Made by a program: the position numbers and the translations under genes
Notes under the pieces: model-generated
What the model saw: the letters and a program-made list of their open reading frames with translations, nothing else
Databases searched by the model: none
Told to the model about the DNA's origin: nothing
Part shown: positions 16,983 through 26,655 of the stretch, piece after piece
How the letters are laid out: each line of letters starts with the position of its first letter
Numbering within the stretch: the stretch's first letter is position 1
DNA from: Pseudomonas saudiphocaensis
GTDB lineage: Bacteria > Pseudomonadota > Gammaproteobacteria > Pseudomonadales > Pseudomonadaceae
Reading direction: 5' to 3'
DNA length: 64,000 bases
NCBI RefSeq assembly: GCF_000756775.1
Contig: NZ_CCSF01000001.1
Location: forward strand, 372,001 to 436,000

Positions 16983-18812
16983 ATGCATGCGCAGATACAA
17001 CAGGTTACCGAGCGTTTGGTCGAGCGCAGCCGGCCCACACGACAGCGTTATCTAGCGATGATGTCTGCCGCTGCCAGCGAGGGGCCGCATCGCGGTAGCT
17101 TGCAGTGCGCCAACTTTGCGCATGGCGTGGCGGGTTGCGCTTCGGCTGGTGACAAGCAGAAGTTGCGCCTGATGAACGAAGCCAACGTGGCCATCGTCTC
17201 GGCCTACAACGATATGCTTTCGGCGCATCAGCCCTACGAGCATTTCCCGGACATCATCAAGCAGGCGCTGCGTGACTTTGGCTCGGTCGGGCAGTTCGCT
17301 GGCGGCGTGCCGGCCATGTGTGATGGCGTGACCCAGGGCGAGGCGGGAATGGAGCTGAGCCTGGCCAGCCGCGAAGTGATTGCCATGGCGACGGCCATTG
17401 CCCTGTCGCACAACATGTTTGATGCGGCGCTGTATCTGGGCATCTGCGACAAGATCATTCCGGGGTTGATGATCGGCGCGTTGCGCTTCGGTCATCTACC
17501 GGCAGTATTCGTTCCCGGCGGTCCGATGCCTTCGGGCATTCCCAACAAGCAGAAGGCGGAGGTGCGGCAGCGCTACGCCGAAGGCAAGGCCAGCCGCGAG
17601 GAGTTGCTGGAGTCGGAAATGCTCTCCTATCACAGCCCCGGTACCTGCACCTTCTATGGCACGGCGAACACCAACCAGGTGGTGATGGAAATCATGGGCC
17701 TGCATCTGCCGGGCTCCTCCTTCGTCAACCCTTACACGCCGCTGCGCGACGAGCTTACCCGTGAGGCGGCACGCCAGGTGACCCGTCTGACACCGCAGTC
17801 CGGCAACTATATGCCGCTGTGCCAGATCGTCGACGAGAAGGCCATCGTCAACTCCGTGGTAGCACTGTGCGCGACAGGCGGCTCGACCAACCATACCTTG
17901 CACATCCCCGCATTCGCCCAGGCCGCCGGCATCCAGCTGACCTGGCAGGACATGGCTGATATTTCGGCGGTGACACCGACCCTGGCCAAGGTCTACCCCA
18001 ACGGGCAGGCCGACGTGAACCACTTCCATGCCTGCGGCGGTGTGCCCTTCATGGTGCGCACCCTGCTGGATGCTGGGCTGTTGCATGAGGATGTCCATAC
18101 GGTCGTGGGGCAGGGGTTGCGCCGCTACACCCGCGAGCCGTTCCTGGAGAACGGGGCTCTGGTGTGGAAAGAAGGACCGACCAACAGCCTGGATGAGGCG
18201 ATTCTGCGGCCGGCTGAACGGGGGTTTTCTTCCGAAGGTGGATTGCGCGTGCTGCAAGGCAATCTGGGCCGCGGGGTAACCAAGATTTCCGCGGTGGCAC
18301 CGGAGCATCGTGTGGTCGAGGCGCCGGCAAGGGTGTTCAGCGACCAGAGCGAAATGGCCCAGGCATTCATGGATGGCGAGCTGGAAAAAGACTTTGTCGC
18401 CGTGGTGCGCTTTCAGGGCCCGAAGGCCAATGGGATGCCCGAGCTGCACAAGCTGACGCCATTTCTCGGCGTGCTGCAGGATCGTGGCTACAAGGTGGCG
18501 CTGGTCACCGACGGGCGCATGTCCGGCGCATCCGGCAAGGTGCCGGCTGCGATTCACGTCAGCCCCGAGGCGCTCGATGGCGGCCCGTTGTGCCGGGTGC
18601 GTGACGGCGATGTCATCCGCGTCGACGGCGAAACGGGAGAGCTGAGCGTGCGGGTCGATCAGGCTGAGTTCGCCAGCCGTGAGCCGGCGGTGGCACCAAG
18701 CGATCTGGGTATCGGTTGCGGGCGAGAACTGTTCGGCTTCCTGCGCACGGCCTTCAGCCCGGCGGAGAAGGGCGCCAGCGTGTTCACCGAAGCGTTGGAA
18801 GCACTCAAGTGA
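16983..18812 (+). CDS. edd: Phosphogluconate dehydratase (Entner-Doudoroff)
   Basis: 609 residues, the normal length of Edd in the IlvD/Edd family. It converts 6-phosphogluconate to 2-keto-3-deoxy-6-phosphogluconate (KDPG) using a [4Fe-4S] cluster. Cluster-binding and signature regions are visible: [17 protein letters not shown] (near residue 115), [12 protein letters not shown] (near 300) and [17 protein letters not shown] (near 510). It starts four bases after scpB and its stop overlaps the glk start in GTGA, so expression is likely coupled to glk and possibly to scpB. No HexR-type site is visible just upstream, and gapA, the usual divergent neighbour, is absent. Confidence 0.95.
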   Translation: MHAQIQQVTERLVERSRPTRQRYLAMMSAAASEGPHRGSLQCANFAHGVAGCASAGDKQKLRLMNEANVAIVSAYNDMLSAHQPYEHFPDIIKQALRDFGSVGQFAGGVPAMCDGVTQGEAGMELSLASREVIAMATAIALSHNMFDAALYLGICDKIIPGLMIGALRFGHLPAVFVPGGPMPSGIPNKQKAEVRQRYAEGKASREELLESEMLSYHSPGTCTFYGTANTNQVVMEIMGLHLPGSSFVNPYTPLRDELTREAARQVTRLTPQSGNYMPLCQIVDEKAIVNSVVALCATGGSTNHTLHIPAFAQAAGIQLTWQDMADISAVTPTLAKVYPNGQADVNHFHACGGVPFMVRTLLDAGLLHEDVHTVVGQGLRRYTREPFLENGALVWKEGPTNSLDEAILRPAERGFSSEGGLRVLQGNLGRGVTKISAVAPEHRVVEAPARVFSDQSEMAQAFMDGELEKDFVAVVRFQGPKANGMPELHKLTPFLGVLQDRGYKVALVTDGRMSGASGKVPAAIHVSPEALDGGPLCRVRDGDVIRVDGETGELSVRVDQAEFASREPAVAPSDLGIGCGRELFGFLRTAFSPAEKGASVFTEALEALK

Positions 18813-19774
18813 CAGCACTGGTAGGCGACATCGGCGGCACCAACGCCCGCTTTGCGTTGTGGAACGGGCAGCACGTCGAGGCGGTGCGGGTGCTGCCAAC
18901 CGCTGACTTTCCGTCTGTCGAAGCCGCTATTCGCGCCTATCTGCAAGACATCGGGCAGCCGGTCGAAGCGCTGCAGTCGGTGTGCCTGGCCTGCGCAGGT
19001 CCGGTGTCTGGGGATGAATTTGTCTTCACCAATAATCACTGGCGTTTGAGCCGTCAGGCGTTCTGCCGTGAGCTTGGGCTGCGCGACCTGCTGCTGATCA
19101 ATGACTTCACTGCCATGGCGTTGGGCATGACCCGTCTGCGCGACGGCGAGTTGATCGAAATCTGCCCTGGCCAGTCCGAAATTGGCAGGCCGCGGCTGGT
19201 GGTCGGACCTGGTACCGGGCTTGGCGTGGCTACACTGCTGCCCTTGACCGATGGCGGTTGGCGAGCGCTGCCGGGAGAGGGTGGGCACGTTTGCCTGCCG
19301 GTCGGCTCGGCTCGGGAAGCGGCGCTATGGGGCTGCCTGCACGCAGAGCTCGGCCATGTAAATGCCGAAGCTGTGCTCAGTGGCAGCGGCTTGCTGGCGC
19401 TCTATCGCACCAGCTGTGTGCTCGACGGCAAACAGCCTCGCCTGGCCTCGCCCATGGAAGTGACAGCTGCCGCCTTGGCCGGCGACGCCTACGCCGAAGC
19501 CGTGCTGGAACAATTCTGCGTCTGGCTGGGTCGAATTGCCGGCGACAACGTCCTCACCACGGGCGCGCAGGGTGGCGTCTATATCGCCGGTGGCATCGTG
19601 CCGCGCTTTGCCGAGTTCTTCGCCCGCAGCGGCTTCAGTCGGAGCCTGCGCGACAAGGGCCGTATGAGTCGCTACTTTGACAATGTTCCGGTCTGGTTGG
19701 TGACAGCCGAGTACTCTGGCCTGGAAGGCGCCGGCGTCGCTTTACAGCAGCAACTGGAGAGCATGTCTTACTAG
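18809..19774 (+). CDS. glk: Glucokinase
   Basis: 321 residues from GTG 18809, overlapping edd by four bases. The phosphate-binding GDIGGTNAR (6-14) is followed by the catalytic Asp in [11 protein letters not shown] (near 100), the GPGTGLGVA loop (near 133), and the Glu/His pocket EGGHVCLPV typical of the E. coli-type glucokinase family. It phosphorylates glucose delivered by the ABC importer encoded downstream, feeding Zwf. The frame remains open upstream but lies inside edd, so the overlapping GTG is preferred. Confidence 0.94.
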   Translation: MTALVGDIGGTNARFALWNGQHVEAVRVLPTADFPSVEAAIRAYLQDIGQPVEALQSVCLACAGPVSGDEFVFTNNHWRLSRQAFCRELGLRDLLLINDFTAMALGMTRLRDGELIEICPGQSEIGRPRLVVGPGTGLGVATLLPLTDGGWRALPGEGGHVCLPVGSAREAALWGCLHAELGHVNAEAVLSGSGLLALYRTSCVLDGKQPRLASPMEVTAAALAGDAYAEAVLEQFCVWLGRIAGDNVLTTGAQGGVYIAGGIVPRFAEFFARSGFSRSLRDKGRMSRYFDNVPVWLVTAEYSGLEGAGVALQQQLESMSY

Positions 19775-19828
19775 CAGGCCGCTTCGTCCAGGTCCATGCC
19801 GGAGCCAGAACAAGGGAAGGGATGCACA

Positions 19829-20563
19829 GTGAACCAGGCTGGAAGATCGATTCTGCTGGTTGATGATGACCAGGAAATCCGGGAGTTGCTGGACGCCTAC
19901 CTGAGCCGATCCGGTTTCCAGGTTCGCACCGTGGCCGATGGCGCTCAATTTCGCGATGCGATGGCCGGTGGCCCGGCCGATCTGGTAATTCTCGATGTGA
20001 TGCTGCCCGACGAAGACGGCTTCAGCCTCTGTCGCTGGGTTCGCGGCCATCAGCGTCTGGCACAGTTGCCCATCATCATGCTCACGGCCAGTTCCGACGA
20101 GGCTGATCGCGTTATCGGTCTGGAGTTGGGGGCTGACGACTATCTGGCCAAGCCCTTCAGCCCCCGTGAATTGCTGGCTCGCATCAAGGCGCTGCTGCGC
20201 CGGGTTCAGTTCAGCCAGGAGCGTACCCGCGAGGTGTTGCTCTTCGATGAGTGGCGGCTGGATATGGTCAGCCGGCGGCTGTTCCATCAGGACGGCGAGG
20301 AAGTGCTGCTGTCCGGGGCTGATTTCGCGCTGCTGAAGCTGTTTCTCGACCACCCTCAGCAGATTCTCGACCGTGACACCATTGCCAATGCCACCCGGGG
20401 CCGCGAGGTCATGCCGCTGGACCGAATCGTCGATATGGGCGTCAGTCGCCTGCGTCAGCGCTTGCGTGATACCGGCAAGTGCCCGCGGCTGATCCGTACC
20501 GTGCGAGGTAGTGGTTACCTGCTTGCGGCCCAGGTCGTGCAGCACCATGACACGCTCGGCTAG
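19829..20563 (+). CDS. gltR: Response regulator GltR
   Basis: 244 residues of the OmpR family. The receiver domain has Asp12-14, phosphoacceptor Asp56 (VILDVMLPDEDGF) and a KPFSPREL lysine. The C-terminal winged helix ends in RTVRGSGYLLAAQV. Together with GtrS it controls glucose uptake genes in Pseudomonas. GTG 19829 is taken as start because GGGA at 19816-19819 is well placed; an ATG at 19796 would add eleven residues. It overlaps gtrS by 17 bases. Confidence 0.92.
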   Translation: MNQAGRSILLVDDDQEIRELLDAYLSRSGFQVRTVADGAQFRDAMAGGPADLVILDVMLPDEDGFSLCRWVRGHQRLAQLPIIMLTASSDEADRVIGLELGADDYLAKPFSPRELLARIKALLRRVQFSQERTREVLLFDEWRLDMVSRRLFHQDGEEVLLSGADFALLKLFLDHPQQILDRDTIANATRGREVMPLDRIVDMGVSRLRQRLRDTGKCPRLIRTVRGSGYLLAAQVVQHHDTLG

Positions 20564-22007
20564 GCGCCGCTGGCGGCTGGTGCCGCGTTCGCTACTGGGT
20601 CGCATGCTGTTTCTGACGCTGCTGGTGGTGCTGCTGGCGCAAGGTTTGTCCAGTTTCATCTGGGTATCGCAGTTGCGTGCCAACCAGATGGAAGGTCTGT
20701 TGGCCAGTGCCCGCAGCCTTGCGCATTCGATGTCAGCCAGCGTCAGCTTTTTCCGCTCGCTGCCACTCGGCTACCGGCCGCTGGTGCTTGATCAGCTGCG
20801 CAGCATGGGCGGCACGCGCTTCTTCGTGTCGCTGAATGACAAACCGCTGGACATGCAGATCCTGCCGCCGACAAAACGCAAACAGGCGGTGCTGGAAGCA
20901 GTGGATGAAGTGCTGCGCGAGCGCCTCGGCAGCGAGGTGGACATGTCGGTCAACTTTGTGAGTCCCGACGATCTACGTCTTTTCAACGGCGGGTTGAAGC
21001 TCGACGAATTGCCGCGCTCCTGGGCGCATTACGCGCTGAGCCTGAAGCCGCTGGATCCGCCGGTGCTGGTAACGCAGATCCAGATTGCGCCTGGAGAGTG
21101 GCTCTACCTTGCCTCATTGATGCCCGCGCCCTACGTCAGTCTGGAGAACGAGGGCGTTCCAACCCAGCAGCTCTGGTTCATCCTGCTCACCACCAGCTTC
21201 CTGCTGCTGTTCATCGGTATTCTCGTGCACTGGCAGAGCCGTCCACTCAAGCGGCTGGCGCAGGCGGCGCGGGAGATGTCGCTCGGCAGCGAAGTGGAGC
21301 TGCTGCCTGAGGCGGGGGGTAGCGAGGTAGTCGAAGTCAGCCGGGCGTTTAACAGCATGCGCGAGCGCATCGGGCGTTATCTGACTGAGCGTGCGCAGCT
21401 GTTCACTGCGATCTCGCATGACTTGCGCACGCCGATTACCCGGTTGCGCCTGCGAGTGGAGCTTCTGGAGGATCCGGCCCTGCAGGCGAAATTCAGCCGT
21501 GATCTGGATGAGCTCGAGTTGCTGGTCAAGGGCGCTCTACAGTGCGTCAAGGACACCGACATTCACGAGAACATCGAGCCGCTGGATCTGAACCTGCTGC
21601 TCAACTGCATTACCGAGCCTTACCTTACGCCCACTGGTAACGGTCGGGTCTCATTGCAGGGCCGAGCCGGTTTGCCTTATCCGGGCAAACCGCTGGCGCT
21701 CAAACGCTGCATCGGCAACCTGCTGGACAATGCACTGAAATATGGGGAGCGGGCACACCTGAGCATCGAAGACAGCCCGGAGCACTTCGTGCTGCACGTC
21801 GATGATGAGGGACCTGGCGTGCCGGAAGCCTGGTTGGCTCAGGTGTTCGAGCCGAATTTCCGCCTGTCGGCCAAGAAGCCAGGCTACGGCCTCGGGCTGG
21901 GCATCGCGCGCAACATTGCTCACAGCCATGGCGGCGAGATTACCCTGCGCAATCTGCCGGAGGGCGGGCTGCGGGTAACCTTGCGTTTACCTCGCAAGCT
22001 GGAGTGA
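20547..22007 (+). CDS. gtrS: Sensor histidine kinase GtrS
   Basis: 486 residues: transmembrane segment at about 15-40, a periplasmic ligand domain of about 140 residues, a second transmembrane segment (about 205-228), HAMP, an H-box (TAISHDLRTPITRLRLRV), and an ATPase domain with the boxes DDEGPGVP and GYGLGLGIA. In Pseudomonas GtrS is reported to bind 2-ketogluconate and 6-phosphogluconate and to phosphorylate GltR. The start overlaps gltR, indicating translational coupling. A perfect palindrome follows the stop codon. Confidence 0.92.
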   Translation: MTRSARRRWRLVPRSLLGRMLFLTLLVVLLAQGLSSFIWVSQLRANQMEGLLASARSLAHSMSASVSFFRSLPLGYRPLVLDQLRSMGGTRFFVSLNDKPLDMQILPPTKRKQAVLEAVDEVLRERLGSEVDMSVNFVSPDDLRLFNGGLKLDELPRSWAHYALSLKPLDPPVLVTQIQIAPGEWLYLASLMPAPYVSLENEGVPTQQLWFILLTTSFLLLFIGILVHWQSRPLKRLAQAAREMSLGSEVELLPEAGGSEVVEVSRAFNSMRERIGRYLTERAQLFTAISHDLRTPITRLRLRVELLEDPALQAKFSRDLDELELLVKGALQCVKDTDIHENIEPLDLNLLLNCITEPYLTPTGNGRVSLQGRAGLPYPGKPLALKRCIGNLLDNALKYGERAHLSIEDSPEHFVLHVDDEGPGVPEAWLAQVFEPNFRLSAKKPGYGLGLGIARNIAHSHGGEITLRNLPEGGLRVTLRLPRKLE

Positions 22008-22027
22008 TTGTCACCACCCGGTGACAA
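22008..22027. promoter_or_regulatory. Perfect inverted repeat after gtrS, candidate operator
   Basis: Arms TTGTCACC and GGTGACAA (8 bases, perfect) with the four-base spacer ACCC, beginning at the base after the gtrS stop. It has no T-run on either side, so it is unlikely to be an intrinsic terminator. It lies 149 bases before the AGE-family gene that opens the sugar uptake operon. GltR or another sugar regulator could bind it; this is inference. The outer TTGT/ACAA bases recall HexR half-sites, but the spacing (12) is too long for HexR. Confidence 0.45.
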
Positions 22028-22175
22028 AAGCGGTCGCTTTCGTGACCTGATGCATCCAAGCGGCCGCTAGAATTCTGGCATCAGGCTCGGTTCTGCCTCT
22101 CGAGAGGTGCACCCATCGTGGCGCTGCCCGCTTTTTCGATGCTGAACGGCTGCGAGCACCTGCATGGGAACAACA

Positions 22176-23420
22176 ATGAAAACACCTGCATTACCCGCTG
22201 AAAGCTGGCTGCAGCGGCCAGCCCACCTGAGCTGGCTCGCTGACGAAGGCACGCGCCTGCTGTCGTTCGCCCAGGCTTCGCGAGTCGAGCATGGCTTCGC
22301 TGCGCTTGATGCCAACGGCCAGCTCCCTGAGCACGCTTGTGCCGAGCTGATCCATACAGCTCGCATGACCCATTGTTTCGTCCTTGCACACATCCAGGGC
22401 ATTCCCGGACACGCTGAGCTGATTGACCATGGTGTCGCTGCGCTGCAAGGGGGCGCTTTGCATGATGCCGAGTTCGGCGGTTGTTTTGCCGATGCAACGC
22501 GCCAGGGCGGCAAGTCCGCCTACCTGCATGCATTCGTTGCCCTGGCAGCAAGCTCTGCAACGGTCGCCGGTCGGCCCGGGGCTGGAGTGCTGCTGGAGGA
22601 AGCGATTGCCATTCTCGAAAAGCATTTCTGGAGTGAGGAGCAGGGCGCTCTGCGTGAGAGCCTGAGCCGCGATTGGCAGCAGGAAGAGGAATATCGCGGC
22701 GCCAATAGCAATATGCACGCGACCGAGGCCTTTCTCGCCCTGGCCGACGCCACCGGTGATAGCCTGTGGCTACTGCGCGCGCTGCGCATCGCCGAGCGCT
22801 TGATTCACGGACATGCTGCAGCGAGCGGGTACGTAGTGGTCGAGCATTTCGATCAGGCGTGGCGAGCGCGGCCCGACTATAGCGAAGGCAACCGCGCTGA
22901 CCCGTTTCGCCCCTATGGCAGCACGCCCGGGCATAGCTTCGAGTGGGCTCGGCTGTTGTTGCATCTGGAAGCTGCCCTGCAGCGCGCCGGCCTCGCTGCG
23001 CCGGCGTGGTTGTTGACCGATGCCGGCGGGTTGTTCGCCAGTGCCGGCCGAGACGCCTGGGGCGCGGACGGCAAGCCAGGCCTGGTCTATACCCTCGACT
23101 GGTCGAGCCAGCCGGTGGTGCGTGCGCGCCTGCATTGGGTGCATGCCGAAGCGATTGCGGCGGCAGCGGCCTTGCTCAGGCGCACAGGCGAACCTGTTTA
23201 CGAGGATTGGTATCGCCGACTCTGGGAGTTCGTTGCGCAGCATTTCATCGATCTGCAGAACGGCAGCTGGCACCATGAGCTCGATGATGACAACCGGCCG
23301 GCAAGCAGTATCTGGCCAGGCAAGCCGGATCTCTATCACGCCTACCAGGCGACATTGCTGCCACGCCTGCCACTGGCCCCAAGCCTGGCCACCGCGCTGG
23401 GCTGTGTAACCGGGCTGTGA
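22176..23420 (+). CDS. AGE-family sugar epimerase/isomerase
   Basis: 414 residues, the normal size of the N-acylglucosamine 2-epimerase family, an (alpha/alpha)6 barrel. Recognisable family segments are [20 protein letters not shown] (His near 177), [14 protein letters not shown] (His near 251), [14 protein letters not shown] (near 325) and NGSWHHELD (near 368), supplying the conserved His and Glu residues. Family members include aldose-ketose isomerase YihS, mannose isomerase and cellobiose epimerase. Given its place between gtrS and the glucose importer, mannose/glucose/fructose interconversion is plausible, but the substrate cannot be read from sequence. Start chosen at 22176 after GGGA; ATG 22164 is an alternative. 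Confidence 0.82.
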   Translation: MKTPALPAESWLQRPAHLSWLADEGTRLLSFAQASRVEHGFAALDANGQLPEHACAELIHTARMTHCFVLAHIQGIPGHAELIDHGVAALQGGALHDAEFGGCFADATRQGGKSAYLHAFVALAASSATVAGRPGAGVLLEEAIAILEKHFWSEEQGALRESLSRDWQQEEEYRGANSNMHATEAFLALADATGDSLWLLRALRIAERLIHGHAAASGYVVVEHFDQAWRARPDYSEGNRADPFRPYGSTPGHSFEWARLLLHLEAALQRAGLAAPAWLLTDAGGLFASAGRDAWGADGKPGLVYTLDWSSQPVVRARLHWVHAEAIAAAAALLRRTGEPVYEDWYRRLWEFVAQHFIDLQNGSWHHELDDDNRPASSIWPGKPDLYHAYQATLLPRLPLAPSLATALGCVTGL

Positions 23421-23453
23421 CATATCCGCATCCCTTCGTTACGCCTTTGGCTG

Positions 23454-23478
23454 TTGCACCGGCTTAGACTCGGTGCAA
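23454..23478. promoter_or_regulatory. Inverted repeat upstream of gltB
   Basis: Perfect 7-base arms TTGCACC (23454-23460) and GGTGCAA (23472-23478) with an 11-base spacer, 46 bases before the gltB start. The arms resemble those of the palindrome at 22008-22027 with one base lost. A TATAAA hexamer at 23499-23504 could be a -10 element. It is a candidate operator for the sugar importer operon, for example for GltR. Confidence 0.45.
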
Positions 23479-23523
23479 TGCAAGCATCAGGCTGCATGTA
23501 TAAAAACAAGAAAAGGTGCACCC

Positions 23524-24792
23524 ATGAACACCATCACTCGTTTTGTCACTGTTGTTTCCCTTGCTTCGTTGTTCCCCTTGTCCGCGCTGGCTGCCGACAG
23601 CAAAGGCACCGTCGAAGTGGTTCACTGGTGGACATCCGGTGGCGAAGCCGCTGCGGTGAAAGTTCTGAAAGATCTGGTCGCGAAGGATGGATTCACCTGG
23701 AAGGATGGTGCCGTCGCCGGAGGCGCCGGTTCTGCCGCCATGACCGTACTGAAGACCCGTGTGGTATCCGGCAACCCGCCGGGCGCTGCGCAGATCAAGG
23801 GACCTGACCTGCAGGAATGGGGTGCGCTCGATCTGCTGAGCCCGCTCGACGAAGTGGCCGAGGCCAACGGCTGGGATGACCTGCTGTCGAAGACCGTCAT
23901 CGATACCATGCAATACGACGGACATTACGTGGCGGTGCCGGTGAACATCCATCGAGTCAATTGGCTGTGGATCAACCCGAAGGTGTTCGAGAAGGCCGGC
24001 ATCGACAAGGCACCCACCACCCTTGAAGAGCTCTATGCCGCGGGTGACAAGCTCAAGGCTGCAGGCTTCGTGCCCTTGGCGCACGGTGGTCAGCCTTGGC
24101 AGGACAGCACCGTTTTCGAAGCGCTAGTGCTTGGCATCATGGGTGCCGATGGCTATCACAAGGCATTCATCGAGAACGACGAGGCGACCCTGACCAGCCC
24201 GCAGATGACCGAAGTGTTCACCGCGCTGAAGAAGCTGGCCAGCTATATGGACGACAACCGCGCCGGGCGTGACTGGAACCTGGCGACTGCCCAGGTGATC
24301 GACGGCAAGGCCGGCATGCAGATCATGGGCGACTGGGCGAAGAGCGAATGGACCGCAGCCGGCAAGGTGGCTGGCGAGGATTACCAGTGCGTGCCCATGC
24401 CCGGAACTGCTGGCAGCTACACCTACAACATCGACTCCATCGCCATGTTCAAGCTCAAGAACAAGGGCGACATTGCCGCGCAACATGCCTTGGCCAGAAT
24501 CGCCCTGGAGCCTGAATTCCAATACGTGTTCAACCAGAACAAGGGCTCCATTCCGGTGCGTTCCGATCTGGACATGAGCAAGTTCGACAGTTGCGCCCAG
24601 GCTTCGATGAAGGACTTCAGGGAGGCCGATCAGAACGGCCAACTGGAGCCGAGCATGGCCCATAGCATGGCTACCAACCTCGCCGTGCAGGGCGCCATCT
24701 TCGATGTGGTGACCAACTTCATGAGTGAGAAAAACGCTGACCCGAGCAAGGTCGGCGCGCAGCTTTACGCGGCGATCAAGTCCGCGCAATAG
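23524..24792 (+). CDS. gltB: Glucose ABC importer, periplasmic binding protein
   Basis: 422 residues with a signal peptide (about 1-21, ALAAD cleavage region) and a bacterial extracellular solute-binding protein family 1 fold. Near the N terminus [15 protein letters not shown] is the family's sugar-facing strand. The protein is close in size and pattern to Pseudomonas GltB/GtsA, the high-affinity glucose (and mannose) binding protein. It works with GltF, GltG and GltK encoded downstream. The start at 23524 has AAGGTG upstream. A hairpin sits between this gene and the permease gene, consistent with higher expression of the binding protein. Confidence 0.92.
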   Translation: MNTITRFVTVVSLASLFPLSALAADSKGTVEVVHWWTSGGEAAAVKVLKDLVAKDGFTWKDGAVAGGAGSAAMTVLKTRVVSGNPPGAAQIKGPDLQEWGALDLLSPLDEVAEANGWDDLLSKTVIDTMQYDGHYVAVPVNIHRVNWLWINPKVFEKAGIDKAPTTLEELYAAGDKLKAAGFVPLAHGGQPWQDSTVFEALVLGIMGADGYHKAFIENDEATLTSPQMTEVFTALKKLASYMDDNRAGRDWNLATAQVIDGKAGMQIMGDWAKSEWTAAGKVAGEDYQCVPMPGTAGSYTYNIDSIAMFKLKNKGDIAAQHALARIALEPEFQYVFNQNKGSIPVRSDLDMSKFDSCAQASMKDFREADQNGQLEPSMAHSMATNLAVQGAIFDVVTNFMSEKNADPSKVGAQLYAAIKSAQ

Positions 24793-24844
24793 GCTAAGAG
24801 TCGGGTCAGCTTCTGCGGCCCGCCGTACCCCGTTAATGCCCTCA

Positions 24845-24868
24845 GCGACAGCCCGCGATGGCCGTCGC
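24845..24868. repeat. Hairpin between binding-protein and permease genes
   Basis: GCGAC-A-GCC (24845-24853) pairs with GGC-C-GTCGC (24860-24868) around a six-base loop, one mismatch, no T-run. It lies in the 121-base gap after gltB. Intercistronic hairpins at this place in sugar ABC operons can protect the upstream mRNA from 3' decay and so raise binding protein over permease. That role is inferred. Confidence 0.4.
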
Positions 24869-24913
24869 AGGGAGCGTTCGGCCCGGATTTCCTGCTCTGT
24901 CTGGTAACGCCCG

Positions 24914-25822
24914 ATGAGTGTCACGATGTTTTACACCAAGGCCTCACCTCTGGATGCGCTACAACGCTGGCTACCCAAGCTGGTGATGGCGCCGACCATG
25001 GTGATGGTGCTGGTTGGTTTCTATGGCTACATCCTCTGGACGCTGCTGCTCTCGTTCACCAACTCCAGCTTTATGCCCAGCTACAAGTGGGTCGGCCTGC
25101 AGCAGTACGCGCGCCTGATGGCCAATGACCGCTGGTGGGTGGCGAGCCAGAATCTGGTGGTATTCGGGGGCTTGTTCATCGGCGTCAGCCTGGCGATTGG
25201 CGTGTTGCTCGCGGTGCTGCTGGATCAGCGCATTCGCCGAGAAGGCTTTATCCGCACCATCTACCTGTACCCGATGGCCTTGTCGATGATCGTCACCGGG
25301 ACCGCCTGGCAGTGGTTGCTCAACCCCGGTCTGGGTATCGACAAGATGCTCCGCGACTGGGGTTGGGAAGGCTTCCGCTTCGACTGGCTGGTAGACCCGG
25401 AGCGGGTCATTTACTGCCTGGTGATTGCGGCGGTCTGGCAGGCATCCGGCTTCGTTATGGCGCTGTTTCTTGCCGGTCTGCGTGGGGTCGATCAATCCAT
25501 CGTGCGCGCCGCGCAGATCGATGGCGCCAGCCTGCCGACCATTTACCTGCGCATCGTGCTGCCGAGCCTGCGGCCGGTGTTCTTCAGTGCAGTGATGATC
25601 CTTGCGCACATCGCGATCAAGAGCTTCGATCTGGTCGCCGCCATGACCGCCGGCGGGCCGGGCTACGCCTCCGATTTACCGGCGATGTTCATGTACAACT
25701 TCACCTTCAGCCGCGGCCAGATGGGCATAGGTTCGGCCAGCGCAATGATGATGCTGGGCGCGATCCTGATGATTCTGGTGCCCTATCTCTACTCGGAGTT
25801 GCGGGGCAAGCGCCATGTCTAA
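24914..25822 (+). CDS. gltF: Glucose ABC importer, permease subunit 1
   Basis: 302 residues with six hydrophobic segments and the binding-protein-dependent transport EAA loop (about residues 195-215; VRAAQIDGASLPTIYLRIVLPSL). It is of the MalF/UgpA type and inserts in the inner membrane as a heterodimer with GltG. The first ATG (24914) is taken, and ATG 24926 is a close alternative. Its stop overlaps the gltG start by eight bases, indicating translational coupling. Confidence 0.92.
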   Translation: MSVTMFYTKASPLDALQRWLPKLVMAPTMVMVLVGFYGYILWTLLLSFTNSSFMPSYKWVGLQQYARLMANDRWWVASQNLVVFGGLFIGVSLAIGVLLAVLLDQRIRREGFIRTIYLYPMALSMIVTGTAWQWLLNPGLGIDKMLRDWGWEGFRFDWLVDPERVIYCLVIAAVWQASGFVMALFLAGLRGVDQSIVRAAQIDGASLPTIYLRIVLPSLRPVFFSAVMILAHIAIKSFDLVAAMTAGGPGYASDLPAMFMYNFTFSRGQMGIGSASAMMMLGAILMILVPYLYSELRGKRHV

Positions 25823-26645
25823 GTCTGTCAGCCCGAGCCGCCTGGCCATCCACGCCACGCTGCTGCTGGCGGCAGCCCTGTACCTGGTGCCGCTGGTGGT
25901 GATGCTGCTGACCAGCTTCAAGACCCCGGAGGATATTCGCAGCGGCAACCTGCTCTCCTGGCCGGAGACCTTCACCCTGATCGGCTGGCTGAAAGCCTGG
26001 GCGGCGGTCGATGGCTACTTCTGGAACTCCCTGAAGATGGCGGTACCCGCCGTGCTGATTTCGACCGCACTGGGTGCCTTGAACGGCTATGTCCTGTCGA
26101 TGTGGCGCTTCCGGGGTTCGCAACTGTTCTTCGGGTTGTTGCTGTTCGGCTGCTTCCTGCCGTTCCAGACCGTGCTGCTGCCGGCCTCGTTCACACTCGG
26201 CAAGTTCGGCCTGGCCAACACCACGGCGGGGCTGGTGCTGGTGCATGTGGTTTATGGCATCGCCTTCACCACGCTGTTTTTCCGCAATTTTTACGTGAGC
26301 GTGCCGGAGGCGCTGGTGCGCGCGGCGCGTCTGGATGGCGCAGGCTTCTTCACCATCTTCGGGCGCATTCTGCTGCCCATGTCGATCCCGATCATCATGG
26401 TCTGCCTGATCTGGCAGTTCACCCAGATCTGGAACGACTTTCTCTTCGGTGTGGTGTTCGCCAGCGGCGATGCCCAGCCGATCACAGTGGCGCTGAACAA
26501 CCTGGTCAACACCAGCACGGGCGCCAAGGAATACAACGTCGACATGGCCGCGGCGATGATCGCCGGCCTGCCAACGCTGGTGGTGTACATCCTCGCCGGC
26601 AAGTATTTCTTGCGTGGGCTTACGGCCGGCGCGGTCAAGGGGTAG
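25815..26645 (+). CDS. gltG: Glucose ABC importer, permease subunit 2
   Basis: 276 residues of the MalG/UgpE type, six hydrophobic segments, with the EAA loop VRAARLDGAGFFTIFGRILLPMS at about 165-190. It pairs with GltF to form the translocation pore and contacts the ATPase GltK. It overlaps gltF by eight bases and is followed by gltK after ten bases, so the three genes form one transcription unit. Confidence 0.92.
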   Translation: MSKSVSPSRLAIHATLLLAAALYLVPLVVMLLTSFKTPEDIRSGNLLSWPETFTLIGWLKAWAAVDGYFWNSLKMAVPAVLISTALGALNGYVLSMWRFRGSQLFFGLLLFGCFLPFQTVLLPASFTLGKFGLANTTAGLVLVHVVYGIAFTTLFFRNFYVSVPEALVRAARLDGAGFFTIFGRILLPMSIPIIMVCLIWQFTQIWNDFLFGVVFASGDAQPITVALNNLVNTSTGAKEYNVDMAAAMIAGLPTLVVYILAGKYFLRGLTAGAVKG

Positions 26646-26655
26646 GAGAAGGACC

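Noticed and set aside
17496-18899. Open frame of about 470 codons on the minus strand
   Set aside because: Antisense to edd and glk, with low-complexity His/Arg/Gln composition and no recognisable domain.
22008-22027. HexR site by its TTGT and ACAA ends
   Set aside because: The spacer between TTGT and ACAA is 12 bases, not 7-8; kept only as a candidate operator of another regulator.
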